64,000 nucleotides of DNA from Mesonia sediminis. GTDB taxonomy: Bacteria; Bacteroidota; Bacteroidia; Flavobacteriales; Flavobacteriaceae. The stretch is from positions 124,001 through 188,000 of the forward strand of contig NZ_JBHULZ010000026.1 of NCBI RefSeq assembly GCF_042684705.1, read 5' to 3'. The translations under genes and the position numbers were made by a program. The notes under the pieces were generated by a model. It did not search any database. It had not been told where the DNA came from and saw only the letters and a program-made list of their open reading frames with translations. Of this stretch, positions 1 through 9,001 are shown in pieces. Position 1 is the first letter of the stretch. The number at the start of each line of letters is the position of its first letter.

Positions 1-671
1 ACACCTCCACTTAAACCAAGTACTACTTTATCTGAACCAATTTTATCCCGCAGTTCATTTACCGTCATATCGACAAAAGCCTCTGGAGTCCATTCTTGAG
101 CTACACCTGCTATTTTCACCAAAAAGTTTTCAAGTAATTGTTTACCGTCTTGTGAGTGATATACTTCGGGGTGAAATTGAATGGCAAATGTTTGTTCGCC
201 CTCAATACGATAAGCAGCATTTAAAACATCTTGCGTACTGGCTAACCTTACACCGCCTTGAGGAAGTTCTTTTATAGTATCGCTATGCGACATCCAGACT
301 TGGGAGTTTTCTGGAATTTCATCAAATAGAAGCTCTTGATCTTTAATTACTGCTAAGTTTGCACGGCCATATTCTCTTATCTCAGAAGCCTCTACTTTAC
401 CTCCGTTAAAATGTGCTAAGTATTGTGCACCATAACACACCGCCAACATGGGAACCTTACCCCTAATTTGAGACAAATCTGGGTGTGGTGCATCTTCTGC
501 CCGAACCGAAAATGGACTACCAGAAAGAATAACCGCTTTAAAAGTATTTACATTTTCGGGAATCTTGTTGTAGGGATGTATTTCACAATAAATGTTTAAT
601 TCACGAACACGCCTAGCGATTAATTGCGTGTATTGCGAACCGAAGTCGAGAATAAGTACGTTATTTTGCAT
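1..671 (-). CDS. guaA: GMP synthase (glutamine-hydrolysing), N-terminal part, cut by window edge
   Basis: GuaA makes GMP from XMP with ammonia taken from glutamine, in the cytosol. The gene starts at the ATG at 671 (MQNNVLILDFGSQYTQLIAR) and runs off the left edge after about 223 codons. The visible part is the class I glutamine amidotransferase domain: the nucleophile Cys79 lies in AVCYGAQ and the His-Glu pair in FAIQFHPEVYH. The last codons read KVVLGLSGG, the start of the ATP-pyrophosphatase P-loop. The domain order and the opening sequence are those of GuaA rather than of other amidotransferases. A weak TATTTTTA box lies just upstream. Confidence 0.96.
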   Translation of the reverse strand, partial: MQNNVLILDFGSQYTQLIARRVRELNIYCEIHPYNKIPENVNTFKAVILSGSPFSVRAEDAPHPDLSQIRGKVPMLAVCYGAQYLAHFNGGKVEASEIREYGRANLAVIKDQELLFDEIPENSQVWMSHSDTIKELPQGGVRLASTQDVLNAAYRIEGEQTFAIQFHPEVYHSQDGKQLLENFLVKIAGVAQEWTPEAFVDMTVNELRDKIGSDKVVLGLSGG

Positions 672-741
672 AGCTAAAAATAAGCATTTAAGGCCTAATT
701 TAAAATCCTTAAATATTTTATTATTGGTTTTAAAGTTTATA

Positions 742-2130
742 CTAAGCCATTGTGGCTAAAATTTCTTGAATATCTTCTTCTGTTGTATCTGGATTTATAA
801 AGCAAAATCTAGAAATGGTTTCACTCTCTCCATTTTTGGTCCATTTTGTTGGTGTAACCAAAGCTAATCCAGCTTGGTGGTTGGTATAGGTCCAATCTAT
901 ATAATCATCTGGAGACCAACCTTTTCTTCTAAACAGCACGCACGAAAGGCCTGGTTCTCTCACTAACTCTAGGTTGGGATGTGCTTCTATTTGCTTGGCT
1001 GCGGCTTGTGCTAAAAACAAGCCTCGCTCTATTGCTTCTGTGTATTTTGCCGTTCCATGCATAGCTAAAGAAAACCATAAAGGCAATCCGCGTAAGCGAC
1101 GTGTAAGCTGAATTTGATAATCGGCTGGATTAAATCCTTGAGCACCTTCGTCTTTAAATATATCTAAATAAGCTCCTTTTTGTGAGTGTGCATTTTTGGC
1201 TAAAGACAAGTCTTTATAGATTACCGCTCCGCAATCATAAGGCGAGAACATCCATTTGTGCGGATCTATGGTAATACTATCGGCACGTTCAATGCCGTTG
1301 AACAGATGACGAACAGATGGTGCTGCCAAGGCGCCACCTCCGTATGCTGCATCTACATGAAACCAAAGCTTTTCTTCTTCACAAACTTGCGCCACACCAG
1401 CAAGATCATCTATTATCCCTGCGTTGGTAGTTCCTCCTGTGGCAACTACAGCAAAGAGTCTTTTACGGTCGTGTGGTGATAAGTTTTTAATTTTCTCTTT
1501 TAACCAATAACCTGTCAATCGATCATCATCATCATCATCTACCAATATAATATCGGCATCTATGACCTTTGCCATTGATTTTATAGAGGAGTGCGCTCCA
1601 TTAGAAGTAATTAAAAGCGCTTTTAAGTTTTCATGTTCTTGGTTTTGAGCGCGCCAAGCTTCTCTTGCGGCAATCATAGCCGATAGGTTAGCCGATGTTC
1701 CTCCGCTGGTAAACACCCCAAAAGCTCCATCGGGTAAGCCCGTTAAGCTTACTAACCATTTCATCGCCTCGTTTTCACAGAAAATACCGCCACCGCCTGT
1801 CATCCAATATGCGCCGTGAATACTAGCCGCAGATGTAACTAAATCAAACAAAACAGCAGCTTTAGTTGGAGCTGCTGGTACAAAGGCTAGATGCCTTGGG
1901 TGGTCTACTGGAACGGTTGCTTTTGCAAATACGTCTTTGAACAAATTGAAAGCATATTCTCCCCCTATTCCTTTTTCTGTAATGGTATCGCCAGCAAGTT
2001 CTTTTAGAACTTCTTCTTTTTTAGGGTGACCCAACTCCGGATCATTATTGGAAATCCTATTGATGGCATATTTCATGATATCTAGCGTCATTTCGACGGT
2101 ATTGATATCAATGCTGTGCATACTTTTCAT
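742..2130 (-). CDS. PLP-dependent group II amino-acid decarboxylase
   Basis: This 462-aa protein belongs to the pyridoxal-phosphate group II decarboxylases, the aromatic amino acid/glutamate decarboxylase type. Visible hallmarks are TSGGTSANLSAM (residues 141-152, phosphate binding), HVDAAYGGG (258-266, the Asp that contacts the pyridine nitrogen) and SITIDPHKWMF with the Schiff-base Lys292. The substrate cannot be told from sequence; tyrosine, DOPA, tryptophan, aspartate and diaminobutyrate enzymes look alike. It starts 9 bases after the bshC stop, so the two are probably co-transcribed. A run of Asp codons near residue 200 forms an acidic loop. An alternative start is Met4. Confidence 0.88.
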   Translation of the reverse strand: MKSMHSIDINTVEMTLDIMKYAINRISNNDPELGHPKKEEVLKELAGDTITEKGIGGEYAFNLFKDVFAKATVPVDHPRHLAFVPAAPTKAAVLFDLVTSAASIHGAYWMTGGGGIFCENEAMKWLVSLTGLPDGAFGVFTSGGTSANLSAMIAAREAWRAQNQEHENLKALLITSNGAHSSIKSMAKVIDADIILVDDDDDDRLTGYWLKEKIKNLSPHDRKRLFAVVATGGTTNAGIIDDLAGVAQVCEEEKLWFHVDAAYGGGALAAPSVRHLFNGIERADSITIDPHKWMFSPYDCGAVIYKDLSLAKNAHSQKGAYLDIFKDEGAQGFNPADYQIQLTRRLRGLPLWFSLAMHGTAKYTEAIERGLFLAQAAAKQIEAHPNLELVREPGLSCVLFRRKGWSPDDYIDWTYTNHQAGLALVTPTKWTKNGESETISRFCFINPDTTEEDIQEILATMA

Positions 2131-2139
2131 ATGAAATAT

Positions 2140-3738
2140 TTAGTACGGCAAAGTTATTATTTTAAATCGTAGGTCTAAAGGCTTTAGTTCATTTTGTAAA
2201 CGTTTTATTAGAAGTTCTCCATTTTCTTCGTAAAACTGAGCAAAATTAAGTTGACGTTCTTGTAAACTTTTTTGTGGGAATAAAGCGTTTTGCAGTTGCA
2301 TTATGCGTTCTAAGCTTTCTTTTAGTTTCCTTTTTTGGGCTTTTAACAAGCGTTTTTCTAAATGCATCAAGCCATTTATTTGCTTTTGCTCTTGAGCAGC
2401 TACAGCTCCCCTAAATGATTTATCGGTATCATTTGCGAGCTTATACAAATCTCCAAACTGCTTTTTTAAGAACTCTTTTTGTGAAGAAAAGTCAATCTGT
2501 ATTGCCGAAAGTTGTTTTGTCTTCTGCTTTACCAACTCATTTTGCGGTAAGAATAAATCGGTAAAATCCAAATTAAGCTCTTGGCGTTTGCGTTGCTGTT
2601 TTTCAGAAACAATTATTGCAGAATTTCGGAGCAATAACATGGGAAATGTAACTTGCTGCGATTTAAAATAAGACTTTAATTGAAACCAATAAGCCAGCTC
2701 TCCTCCTCCGCCTATATAACATAAGTTTGGCAATAAAGTCTCTTGGTAAAGCGGACGCATGATTACATTTGGTGAAAATCGCTCTGGGTGTTCTTTTATT
2801 TCTTTACGGATTTGACTTTCGGTAAATTCAAAAACTGTATTATTTACCTTAAATTTGCCGTCTTCATAAAGAATACGCTCCCGTATATTTGGTTTTAGAT
2901 AAAAAAGATTAATCCCACGCGGATTTACCTGCGTTCTATAATTAGCTTCTTGCAATTGTTGAGAGGTTTGCTCAACTTGCTCGTAGGCAGTTTGGTTAAA
3001 CACCTCATCTTCTATATGCGGAATAAATGTTTCTTTTAATTTTTTACTGTTGGCATCTAATATAACTAAACCAGTGTCTTGAAAAAGTTCAAGAACAATG
3101 TAACGGGTAGCATCTGCTAAAGTTTTATGCTGAGCGTAGGCTTTTTTAAATAAATTAATCAAGTATTGCGCGTTCTCTGAATCGCCTAGAACCGACTGAA
3201 AAGATTGGATAACTTGATCAAAACGTTCTGTTTTTAGTTCTCCTACAGCGCCTGAGCTATCAATATCCCAACTAATTTTGTTGTCCCGATAATTGAAGAA
3301 ATTAATTTCGGCAAAATCATGATCTTCGGTAGCCATCCAATACACAGGAACAAAATTCTGTAAAGGGTATTTCACAGAAAGCTCTTCGGCTAAATTAATA
3401 GTCGAAATAATTTTATATAAAAAATAAAGAGGGCCCGTAAATAAATTGAGTTGATGCCCAGTGGTAATGGTAAAAGTATTGTCTTTTTCTAAAGCTCTTA
3501 TATTGGTCTCTACTTTTTTTGAAACCGGTAAATTCTTATATTGTTCTTGAAGCTCTTGTACAAGAATTTTACGGTGTTCAGCTTTATAGTTTTTTTTCTT
3601 CTCTTCTATTTGCTTTTGAAAATTTATTAAATCGGGAAACCGGTTATAAAAAATATCAAGCTTCTTATTTTTATTGAGATAGTCTATAATTAGGGGAGAA
3701 AAGTAATTGGTTTCTTGATAGGCAATACAATCTAACAT
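2140..3738 (-). CDS. bshC: Bacillithiol biosynthesis cysteine-adding enzyme BshC
   Basis: BshC joins cysteine to glucosaminyl-malate in the last step of bacillithiol synthesis. The family pattern is clear: opening LDCIAYQETNYFSPLIIDYL, TITTGHQLNLFTGPLYFLYK, VYWMATEDHDFAEI (HxGH-like and ATEDHD nucleotidyl-transferase motifs) and the C-terminal coiled coil rich in Lys and Glu. An upstream in-frame ATG at 3768 would add ten residues, but it lies at a TATCTTTG promoter box, so I chose the ATG at 3738, which also fits the family start. Length is then 532 aa, normal for BshC. The decarboxylase gene follows 9 bases downstream. Confidence 0.93.
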   Translation of the reverse strand: MLDCIAYQETNYFSPLIIDYLNKNKKLDIFYNRFPDLINFQKQIEEKKKNYKAEHRKILVQELQEQYKNLPVSKKVETNIRALEKDNTFTITTGHQLNLFTGPLYFLYKIISTINLAEELSVKYPLQNFVPVYWMATEDHDFAEINFFNYRDNKISWDIDSSGAVGELKTERFDQVIQSFQSVLGDSENAQYLINLFKKAYAQHKTLADATRYIVLELFQDTGLVILDANSKKLKETFIPHIEDEVFNQTAYEQVEQTSQQLQEANYRTQVNPRGINLFYLKPNIRERILYEDGKFKVNNTVFEFTESQIRKEIKEHPERFSPNVIMRPLYQETLLPNLCYIGGGGELAYWFQLKSYFKSQQVTFPMLLLRNSAIIVSEKQQRKRQELNLDFTDLFLPQNELVKQKTKQLSAIQIDFSSQKEFLKKQFGDLYKLANDTDKSFRGAVAAQEQKQINGLMHLEKRLLKAQKRKLKESLERIMQLQNALFPQKSLQERQLNFAQFYEENGELLIKRLQNELKPLDLRFKIITLPY

Positions 3739-3757
3739 AAAATACACTTTATATTCA

Positions 3758-3765
3758 CAAAGATA
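3758..3765 (-). promoter_or_regulatory. -7 promoter box for bshC (TATCTTTG)
   Basis: On the minus strand the bases read TATCTTTG, an exact match to the Bacteroidota TAnnTTTG element, 19 bases before the chosen bshC ATG. No TTG element is seen 17-23 bases further upstream. Confidence 0.6.
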
Positions 3766-3915
3766 CATGGGTTGAGCTTTTTATCTACTAATTTTTAGTT
3801 AACAAAAAACGTGAATTGTAAAATGAACTATGAATAGGTAATTTTATTCTGAATGAAAGTTATATGTCAAAATAAAAAGCCCCAGTTAAAAATAACCACA
3901 AAGTTTAACGGAAAT

Positions 3916-3948
3916 AAAAAAGCCTTGGCGTTTCCAAGGCTTTTTTTT
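3916..3948. terminator. Bidirectional rho-independent terminator after rimO
   Basis: GCCTTGG and CCAAGGC form a stem around a short CGTTT loop, flanked by A runs on the left and T runs on the right, so it can work on both strands. It sits 3 bases beyond the rimO stop. No plus-strand gene ends here. Confidence 0.9.
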
Positions 3949-3950
3949 AT

Positions 3951-5258
3951 CTAAGCGGTTACGGGTTCGCCGTACAAATCAAAATCGGCTGCTTCTGTAA
4001 TTTTCACTTCGGCAAAATCGCCTGTTTTTAAATAAAATTTGGTTGCATCAATAAGCACTTCATTATCAACATCGGGTGAATCAAATTCTGTACGGCCCAC
4101 AAAATAATTTCCTTCTTTACGGTCTATCACACATTTAAAGACCTGCCCAATTTTTTCTTGATTAAGTTCCCACGATATTTGCGATTGAATTTCCATAATT
4201 TCATTGGCGCGCTGTTGTTTTATATCTTCTGGTACATCATCGACTAAATTAAAAGCATGGGTATTTTCTTCGTGAGAATAAGTAAAACATCCTAAACGTT
4301 CAAAGCGCATAGCTTTTACCCAGTCTTTCAATTCTTGAAAATGTGTTTCTGTCTCGCCTGGATAACCAACAATTAGTGTGGTTCTAATAGCCATTGCTGG
4401 AACTTTTTCTCTGAATTTATGAATGAGTTCTGTTGTCTTGGCGTGAGTTGTGCCACGACGCATAGATTTTAATAAATCATCTGAAATATGCTGCAAAGGT
4501 ATATCTAAATAATTACAGACTTTGGGCTCATTTTTAATTACATCTAGCACATCCATAGGAAAGCCCGTAGGAAAAGCATAATGCAATCTTATCCATTGAA
4601 TGCCTTCCACTTTCACCAATTCTTTTAGTAAATCCGCTAAAGCGCGCTTTTTATAAAGATCTAAACCGTAATAAGTTAAATCTTGTGCAATTAAGATAAG
4701 TTCTTTTACGCCATTCTTAGCTAGGTTTTTAGCCTCTTGCACAAGGTTTTCTATAGGTGTTGATTTATGCTTGCCACGCATTAATGGTATGGCACAAAAG
4801 CTACACGGACGATCACAGCCTTCTGCGATTTTTAAAAAAGCATAGTTTTTTGGGGTGGTAGTTATGCGTTCCCCGATTAATTCATGTTTATAATCTGCAC
4901 CCAATGCCTTGAGCAATGCCGGCAACTCGGTTGTACCAAAATATTGGTCAACATTTGGAATTTCTTTTACTAAATCTGGCTTATAACGTTCAGAAAGACA
5001 ACCGGTAACAAAAACTTTATCTACCAAACCTTCTTCCTTACGTTGTACAAAATCTAGTATGGTGTTTACAGATTGTTCTTTGGCATTGTCTATAAACCCA
5101 CAAGTGTTTATCACAACAACATTACCTTCTTGCTCATGAACTACTTCTTTCTTATTGGCTTTTAGTTGCCCCATAAGTACTTCCGAATCATAAAGGTTTT
5201 TGCTACAACCTAGGGTAACAACATTTATTTTATTTTTCTTTAGAGATTTTGTACGCAT
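3951..5258 (-). CDS. rimO: Ribosomal protein S12 methylthiotransferase RimO
   Basis: RimO is a radical-SAM enzyme with two Fe-S clusters that adds a methylthio group to an Asp of ribosomal protein S12. The N-terminal cluster cysteines are Cys18 (TLGCSKN), Cys53 and Cys87; the radical-SAM motif CDRPCSFC places Cys148, Cys152 and Cys155. A TRAM domain occupies about the last 60 residues. The GCSKNLYDSE opening and the length of 435 aa point to RimO rather than to the tRNA enzyme MiaB. A strong terminator follows directly. Confidence 0.95.
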   Translation of the reverse strand: MRTKSLKKNKINVVTLGCSKNLYDSEVLMGQLKANKKEVVHEQEGNVVVINTCGFIDNAKEQSVNTILDFVQRKEEGLVDKVFVTGCLSERYKPDLVKEIPNVDQYFGTTELPALLKALGADYKHELIGERITTTPKNYAFLKIAEGCDRPCSFCAIPLMRGKHKSTPIENLVQEAKNLAKNGVKELILIAQDLTYYGLDLYKKRALADLLKELVKVEGIQWIRLHYAFPTGFPMDVLDVIKNEPKVCNYLDIPLQHISDDLLKSMRRGTTHAKTTELIHKFREKVPAMAIRTTLIVGYPGETETHFQELKDWVKAMRFERLGCFTYSHEENTHAFNLVDDVPEDIKQQRANEIMEIQSQISWELNQEKIGQVFKCVIDRKEGNYFVGRTEFDSPDVDNEVLIDATKFYLKTGDFAEVKITEAADFDLYGEPVTA

Positions 5259-5313
5259 AGCTATTTAAAATGTGTGCAAAGGTACAATCTAAAAATTAGA
5301 AATGGGCAAATAT

Positions 5314-5610
5314 TTACGAATTAACTTGGGTATAATAAGCTACAAAATCGGCTTCAAAATAATGGATTGCAGCCATAGCAAGCATACTTATTAAAAGAAA
5401 AGTCCAATTTATTTTGTGAGTTGTAAAAAGCCAGTAGCCCAACATAAGAATTATAAAAAATGGAAGTGCAATGAGCAGGTTTAAACCCCAATCGTATCCC
5501 TGAAAACCTGCCACAATTTTCATGATAACAAAGAATAAACAATACAGCAGTACTACCTTTGTAGTGTTTCCCTTGGCTCTCTCGGAAAATAAAGGTGGCT
5601 TTTCTTCCAA
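5314..5610 (-). CDS. Small integral membrane protein, unknown function
   Basis: This 98-aa protein has about three predicted membrane helices, at roughly residues 18-35, 42-62 and 68-85, after a charged start (MEEKPPLFSERAKGN). I do not recognise a named family. It starts 5 bases after the ftsY stop and lies in the ftsY-rimO run, so it is probably co-transcribed with ftsY. That hints at a membrane role but does not prove one. Confidence 0.7.
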   Translation of the reverse strand: MEEKPPLFSERAKGNTTKVVLLYCLFFVIMKIVAGFQGYDWGLNLLIALPFFIILMLGYWLFTTHKINWTFLLISMLAMAAIHYFEADFVAYYTQVNS

Positions 5611-5615
5611 ATTAT

Positions 5616-6569
5616 CTATAAATTTTGTTTGAAAAACGAATCAACAAATTCGAATTTATTAAAGACTTGCAAGTCATCAATTCCTTCTCCTACCCCTATA
5701 TATTTAACAGGGATTTTAAACTGATCGCTAATACCTATTACTACTCCACCCTTAGCTGTACCATCAAGTTTGGTTACTGCTAAACTACTCACCTCGGTGG
5801 CAGCTGTAAATTGTTTGGCTTGCTCAAAAGCGTTTTGACCTGTACTACCATCTAAAACCAGCAAAACTTCGTGTGGGGCATCTGGCACTACTTTCTGCAT
5901 TACTCGCTTTATTTTGGTAAGCTCATTCATCAAGTTGATTTTGTTATGCAATCTTCCAGCGGTATCTATAATTACCACATCAGCACCTTTATTTACACCA
6001 CTTTGAAGAGTGTCAAAGGCAACTGAAGCCGGGTCGCTACCCATTTTTTGTTTAACAATAGGAACTTCTACTCGATCTGCCCAAATTTGAAGTTGATCTA
6101 TAGCGGCTGCCCTAAATGTATCTGCTGCACCCAGCACAACACTTTTACCCTGACTTTTAAATTGATGTGCCAATTTACCAATGGTTGTAGTTTTACCTAC
6201 TCCATTTACCCCAACAACCATAATCACATAAGGTTTCTTATCGGGCAAATTAAAATTGGTTTGATCTTCTGTTTCGCTTAACAATCCGGCAATCTCTTCT
6301 CTTAATATTTGATCGAGTTCATCTGTCCCTAAATATTTATCTTTGGCAACGCGAGCTTCAATGCGATCGATTATTCGAATAGTTGTTTTCACCCCAACAT
6401 CACTGCTCACTAGAACTTCTTCTAAGTTATCAAGAACCTCATCATCTACTTTTGATTTACCAGCAACGGCTTTGCTTAGTTTACCAAAAAAACTAGATTT
6501 TGATTTTTCTAAGCCTTTGTCTAAAGTCTCTTTTTTTTCTTTAGAAAATATCTTTTTAAAAAAATTCAT
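5616..6569 (-). CDS. ftsY: Signal recognition particle receptor FtsY
   Basis: FtsY is the SRP receptor GTPase that docks ribosome-SRP complexes at the inner membrane. It has a short Lys-rich N-terminus (MNFFKKIFSKEKKE) that can bind membrane, a helical N domain, then the G domain with GVNGVGKTTT (residues 120-129), DTAGRLH (about 202) and TKLDGTAKGG (about 265). It lacks the long acidic A domain of the enterobacterial protein; 317 aa is the usual short form. It lies downstream of the L28/L33 operon but is separated from it by a terminator. Confidence 0.97.
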   Translation of the reverse strand: MNFFKKIFSKEKKETLDKGLEKSKSSFFGKLSKAVAGKSKVDDEVLDNLEEVLVSSDVGVKTTIRIIDRIEARVAKDKYLGTDELDQILREEIAGLLSETEDQTNFNLPDKKPYVIMVVGVNGVGKTTTIGKLAHQFKSQGKSVVLGAADTFRAAAIDQLQIWADRVEVPIVKQKMGSDPASVAFDTLQSGVNKGADVVIIDTAGRLHNKINLMNELTKIKRVMQKVVPDAPHEVLLVLDGSTGQNAFEQAKQFTAATEVSSLAVTKLDGTAKGGVVIGISDQFKIPVKYIGVGEGIDDLQVFNKFEFVDSFFKQNL

Positions 6570-6663
6570 GACAGAATTATTAGAAGTGTAATTTTAAAAA
6601 CTCAAAGTTAGCTTTTTTATTCAATGAAATCCAAAATAATGCTAAAATATACGCGTTACTTAA

Positions 6664-6698
6664 ATTAAAAAAACCGTCTTGTAATAACAAGACGGTTT
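6664..6698 (-). terminator. Terminator of the rpmB-rpmG-DUF4295 operon
   Basis: A perfect 12-bp stem (AAACCGTCTTGT with its complement) around a 4-base loop at 6671-6698 is followed on the minus strand by a T-rich tract. It lies 21 bases past the DUF4295 stop, upstream of ftsY. Confidence 0.9.
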
Positions 6699-6719
6699 AT
6701 ATACTGTGTTAAGTTATTC

Positions 6720-6869
6720 TTATTTCTTAAGATAATCTTTCACTTGTTCTGGCGCCATAATTGCCTCAACAAAAGTGTACGCTCCTGTTTTTGGAGACTT
6801 AACCATTTTTATAGCTTTGGTAAGTCTTTTTGATCCTGTTTGTAACGATGCTACCGATTTCTTTGCCAT
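6720..6869 (-). CDS. DUF4295 small basic protein
   Basis: This 49-aa protein (MAKKSVASLQTGSKRLTKAI, ending EQVKDYLKK) has the sequence of the DUF4295 family, which in Bacteroidota sits directly after the ribosomal proteins L28 and L33. It is Lys-rich, and its tight operon with two ribosomal proteins suggests that it is a ribosome-associated or ribosomal protein; that role is inference. It starts 6 bases after the rpmG stop and is followed by a strong terminator. Confidence 0.92.
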   Translation of the reverse strand: MAKKSVASLQTGSKRLTKAIKMVKSPKTGAYTFVEAIMAPEQVKDYLKK

Positions 6870-6875
6870 AACTTA

Positions 6876-7058
6876 TTACTTTATTTCTTTATGAACCGTC
6901 ATTTTATTTAAAATAGGGTTAAATTTCTTTAACTCCATTCTATCCGGCGTGTTTTTTTTATTTTTAGTTGTGATATATCTAGATGTACCTGGCTTACCAG
7001 TTGCTTTATGCTCTGTACATTCAAGAATTACTTGTACTCTATTTCCTTTCTTTGCCAT
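6876..7058 (-). CDS. rpmG: 50S ribosomal protein L33
   Basis: L33 is a small protein of the large ribosomal subunit near the E site. The 60-aa sequence (MAKKGNRVQVILECTEHKAT, then TSRYITTKNKKNTPDRMELKK) is typical. It contains a single Cys and lacks the paired CxxC motifs, so it is the zinc-independent form. Its own DUF4295 neighbour and rpmB flank it in one operon. Confidence 0.96.
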   Translation of the reverse strand: MAKKGNRVQVILECTEHKATGKPGTSRYITTKNKKNTPDRMELKKFNPILNKMTVHKEIK

Positions 7059-7084
7059 TGCTCTATGATTTTAAAGATTCAAGA

Positions 7085-7324
7085 TTACTTGGTTAAGAAA
7101 CCTTTTTCTCTAGCTTCTTTAATGACAGCAGAGATTCCTCTTTTGTTAATATTTTTTAATGCAGAAGTAGACACTTTCAAAGTAACCCACTTATCCTCTT
7201 CTGGGATGTAAAAACGTTTTTTAACCAAATTGGCTTTAAATTTACGTTTTGTTTTATTCATAGCGTGAGAAACGTTATTTCCTACCATCGCTTTCTTTCC
7301 CGTAAGTTCACAAACTCTTGACAT
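7085..7324 (-). CDS. rpmB: 50S ribosomal protein L28
   Basis: L28 is a large-subunit protein. The 79-aa sequence starts MSRVCELTGKKAMVGNNVSH and carries the family block KRKFKANLVKKRFYIPEED. Only one Cys is present, so this is the zinc-free form, as for the neighbouring L33. It is the first gene of the rpmB-rpmG-DUF4295 operon. Confidence 0.97.
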   Translation of the reverse strand: MSRVCELTGKKAMVGNNVSHAMNKTKRKFKANLVKKRFYIPEEDKWVTLKVSTSALKNINKRGISAVIKEAREKGFLTK

Positions 7325-7405
7325 GTTTTCTAATCTTTATCGCGTTATTCAAAACAGATTGCAAATTAACAACATTATCTCGAAACAAACAACAATTTCA
7401 AAGAT

Positions 7406-8653
7406 TTAATTCCAATTTTCTTCTAATAATATTTGTTGGGCCTTAACCACTGCCTTTTCAATAATCTTTTCTCTATTTTTTTTCCAAAGAAAACTAAATA
7501 CTTTTTCTACTCCAGGTGCAACTAAGGCAATATAAACTTGGCCGATATCAGCTTGACTATCTCCTTTGGTTGGCCCTGCATTTCCTGTAGTAGCCAAAGC
7601 AACATCAGCACCTGTTTGCTGTTTTACTTTTTTAGCCATTTCTAAGGTCACCTCTTTACTAACTACGGAGTACTTTTGAATTATCGACTCTTCTATCTTG
7701 AGTAAGTCTATTTTCATTTGGGTAGCATAGGTTACCAAACCCGCTAGAAAGTAAGAACTAGCGCCCGGCACATTTACTAAGCTTGAGGCTATTTGACCAC
7801 CTGTACAGCTTTCTGCAAGCGCCAAATGCTGATTTTTCAGATTGAACTTACGCGCTATTTCTTCTTCGATACTAGTCTCTCCTTCAAATCCTTTTATATT
7901 TCCGCCAATATAGCTTTTTAAATTTTTAAATGCCTCCTCTAGTGCTTGTTCTAAAATTTCTTTATTTCCTCCTCTAGCACTTAATCGCAAGCGAACTTTC
8001 CCTAAACTTGGCAGGTAAGCTAATTTTATAAAAGAAGGTAAATTGTTTTCCCAATCTTCAATTAGTTTGGCTAATGTACTCTCGCCTACCCCATAAGTCA
8101 AGGCTGTCTTATGTATAACATAAGGGCGTTCAAAAGTTTTAGCCAATCGAGGCAAAGCTTCCTTGGTGAAAATATTTTTCATTTCATATGGTACCCCAGG
8201 CATTGAAATGTATACTTTCCCATTTTCAAAAAACCACATTCCTGGTGCCGTACCAAATTCATTTTTTAAAGCAATTGCCTTCGACGGAATATAAGCTTGA
8301 TCTCGGTTAAGTTTTGAAATTGAGGAGGTTTCAATGTATTTATCAAACAACTCTTCAATATGGTTAAGTACGTCCTGGTTTAACACCAAATCGTCTTCGA
8401 AATAAGTGCAAAGTGTTGCTTTGGTTTTATCATCTTTAGTTGGCCCTAATCCTCCGGTGATAATGATTACCTGGTTGTATGCTTCAGCTTTTTTTAAGGC
8501 GTTAAAGATATGTGTAGGATGATCTTGAATAGAGGTGATTTGGGTTACTTCAATACCAATTTTATTAAGTTCTTGAGCTAAGAAAGCCGAGTTGGTATCT
8601 ATGATTTGTCCTATAAGAATTTCGTCTCCTATAGTTATAATCTCTGCATTCAT
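7406..8653 (-). CDS. cinA: CinA family protein (competence/damage-inducible; NMN amidohydrolase type)
   Basis: The 415-aa protein has the two CinA parts: an N-terminal MoCF-like domain (AEIITIGDEILIGQIIDTNS, then IITGGLGPTKDDKTK) and a C-terminal PncC-type domain (LALAESCTGGQIASSLVNVPGASSYF in shorter blocks, and ATTGNAGPTKGD). The C-terminal domain hydrolyses NMN to nicotinate mononucleotide in the NAD salvage cycle; the N-terminal domain acts on ADP-ribose in related proteins. It is the last gene of a four-gene operon, 5 bases after the Hpt gene. Confidence 0.94.
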   Translation of the reverse strand: MNAEIITIGDEILIGQIIDTNSAFLAQELNKIGIEVTQITSIQDHPTHIFNALKKAEAYNQVIIITGGLGPTKDDKTKATLCTYFEDDLVLNQDVLNHIEELFDKYIETSSISKLNRDQAYIPSKAIALKNEFGTAPGMWFFENGKVYISMPGVPYEMKNIFTKEALPRLAKTFERPYVIHKTALTYGVGESTLAKLIEDWENNLPSFIKLAYLPSLGKVRLRLSARGGNKEILEQALEEAFKNLKSYIGGNIKGFEGETSIEEEIARKFNLKNQHLALAESCTGGQIASSLVNVPGASSYFLAGLVTYATQMKIDLLKIEESIIQKYSVVSKEVTLEMAKKVKQQTGADVALATTGNAGPTKGDSQADIGQVYIALVAPGVEKVFSFLWKKNREKIIEKAVVKAQQILLEENWN

Positions 8654-8658
8654 AAATA

Positions 8659-9000
8659 TTATGCTATCTCTTTATGAAGTGCATCGGTAGCCATTAAAAC
8701 TGTATCTTTCACTCTTCTTGCAATGGCCAAAATTTCATCTTCTCTATAAGATTCTTGCTCTTTACCCCATCCTTCAAGTTGTTTAATTTCATGGCTTAAC
8801 CCTAAACCAAACAATTGAAGATTAGGTTTTACTTTATGAGCAATCGCATAAACCATGGGTTTATTTTCATTTTGAACGGCTTCATAAAGTTGGGTAATAT
8901 CAATAGGGACTTCCTCTAGAAAGGCGTTTACAATTTCTTTAATAAAATCGCTATCTCCAGCGGCCATCTCCCGCACATCATCTAAATTATATAATTTCAT
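8659..9000 (-). CDS. Stand-alone histidine phosphotransfer (Hpt) domain protein
   Basis: A 113-aa protein made only of an Hpt four-helix bundle. The phospho-accepting His is probably His55 in YAIAHKVKPNLQLFG. Such proteins relay phosphate between hybrid kinases and response regulators in the cytosol. No kinase or regulator gene is next to it, so its partners are unknown. It lies between the FAH-type hydrolase (1-base gap) and cinA (5-base gap). Confidence 0.85.
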   Translation of the reverse strand: MKLYNLDDVREMAAGDSDFIKEIVNAFLEEVPIDITQLYEAVQNENKPMVYAIAHKVKPNLQLFGLGLSHEIKQLEGWGKEQESYREDEILAIARRVKDTVLMATDALHKEIA

Positions 9001-9001
9001 G

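Noticed and set aside
1258..1479. Open frame of 73 codons on the plus strand
   Set aside because: It lies fully inside the decarboxylase gene on the other strand, and its product has no domain-like pattern.
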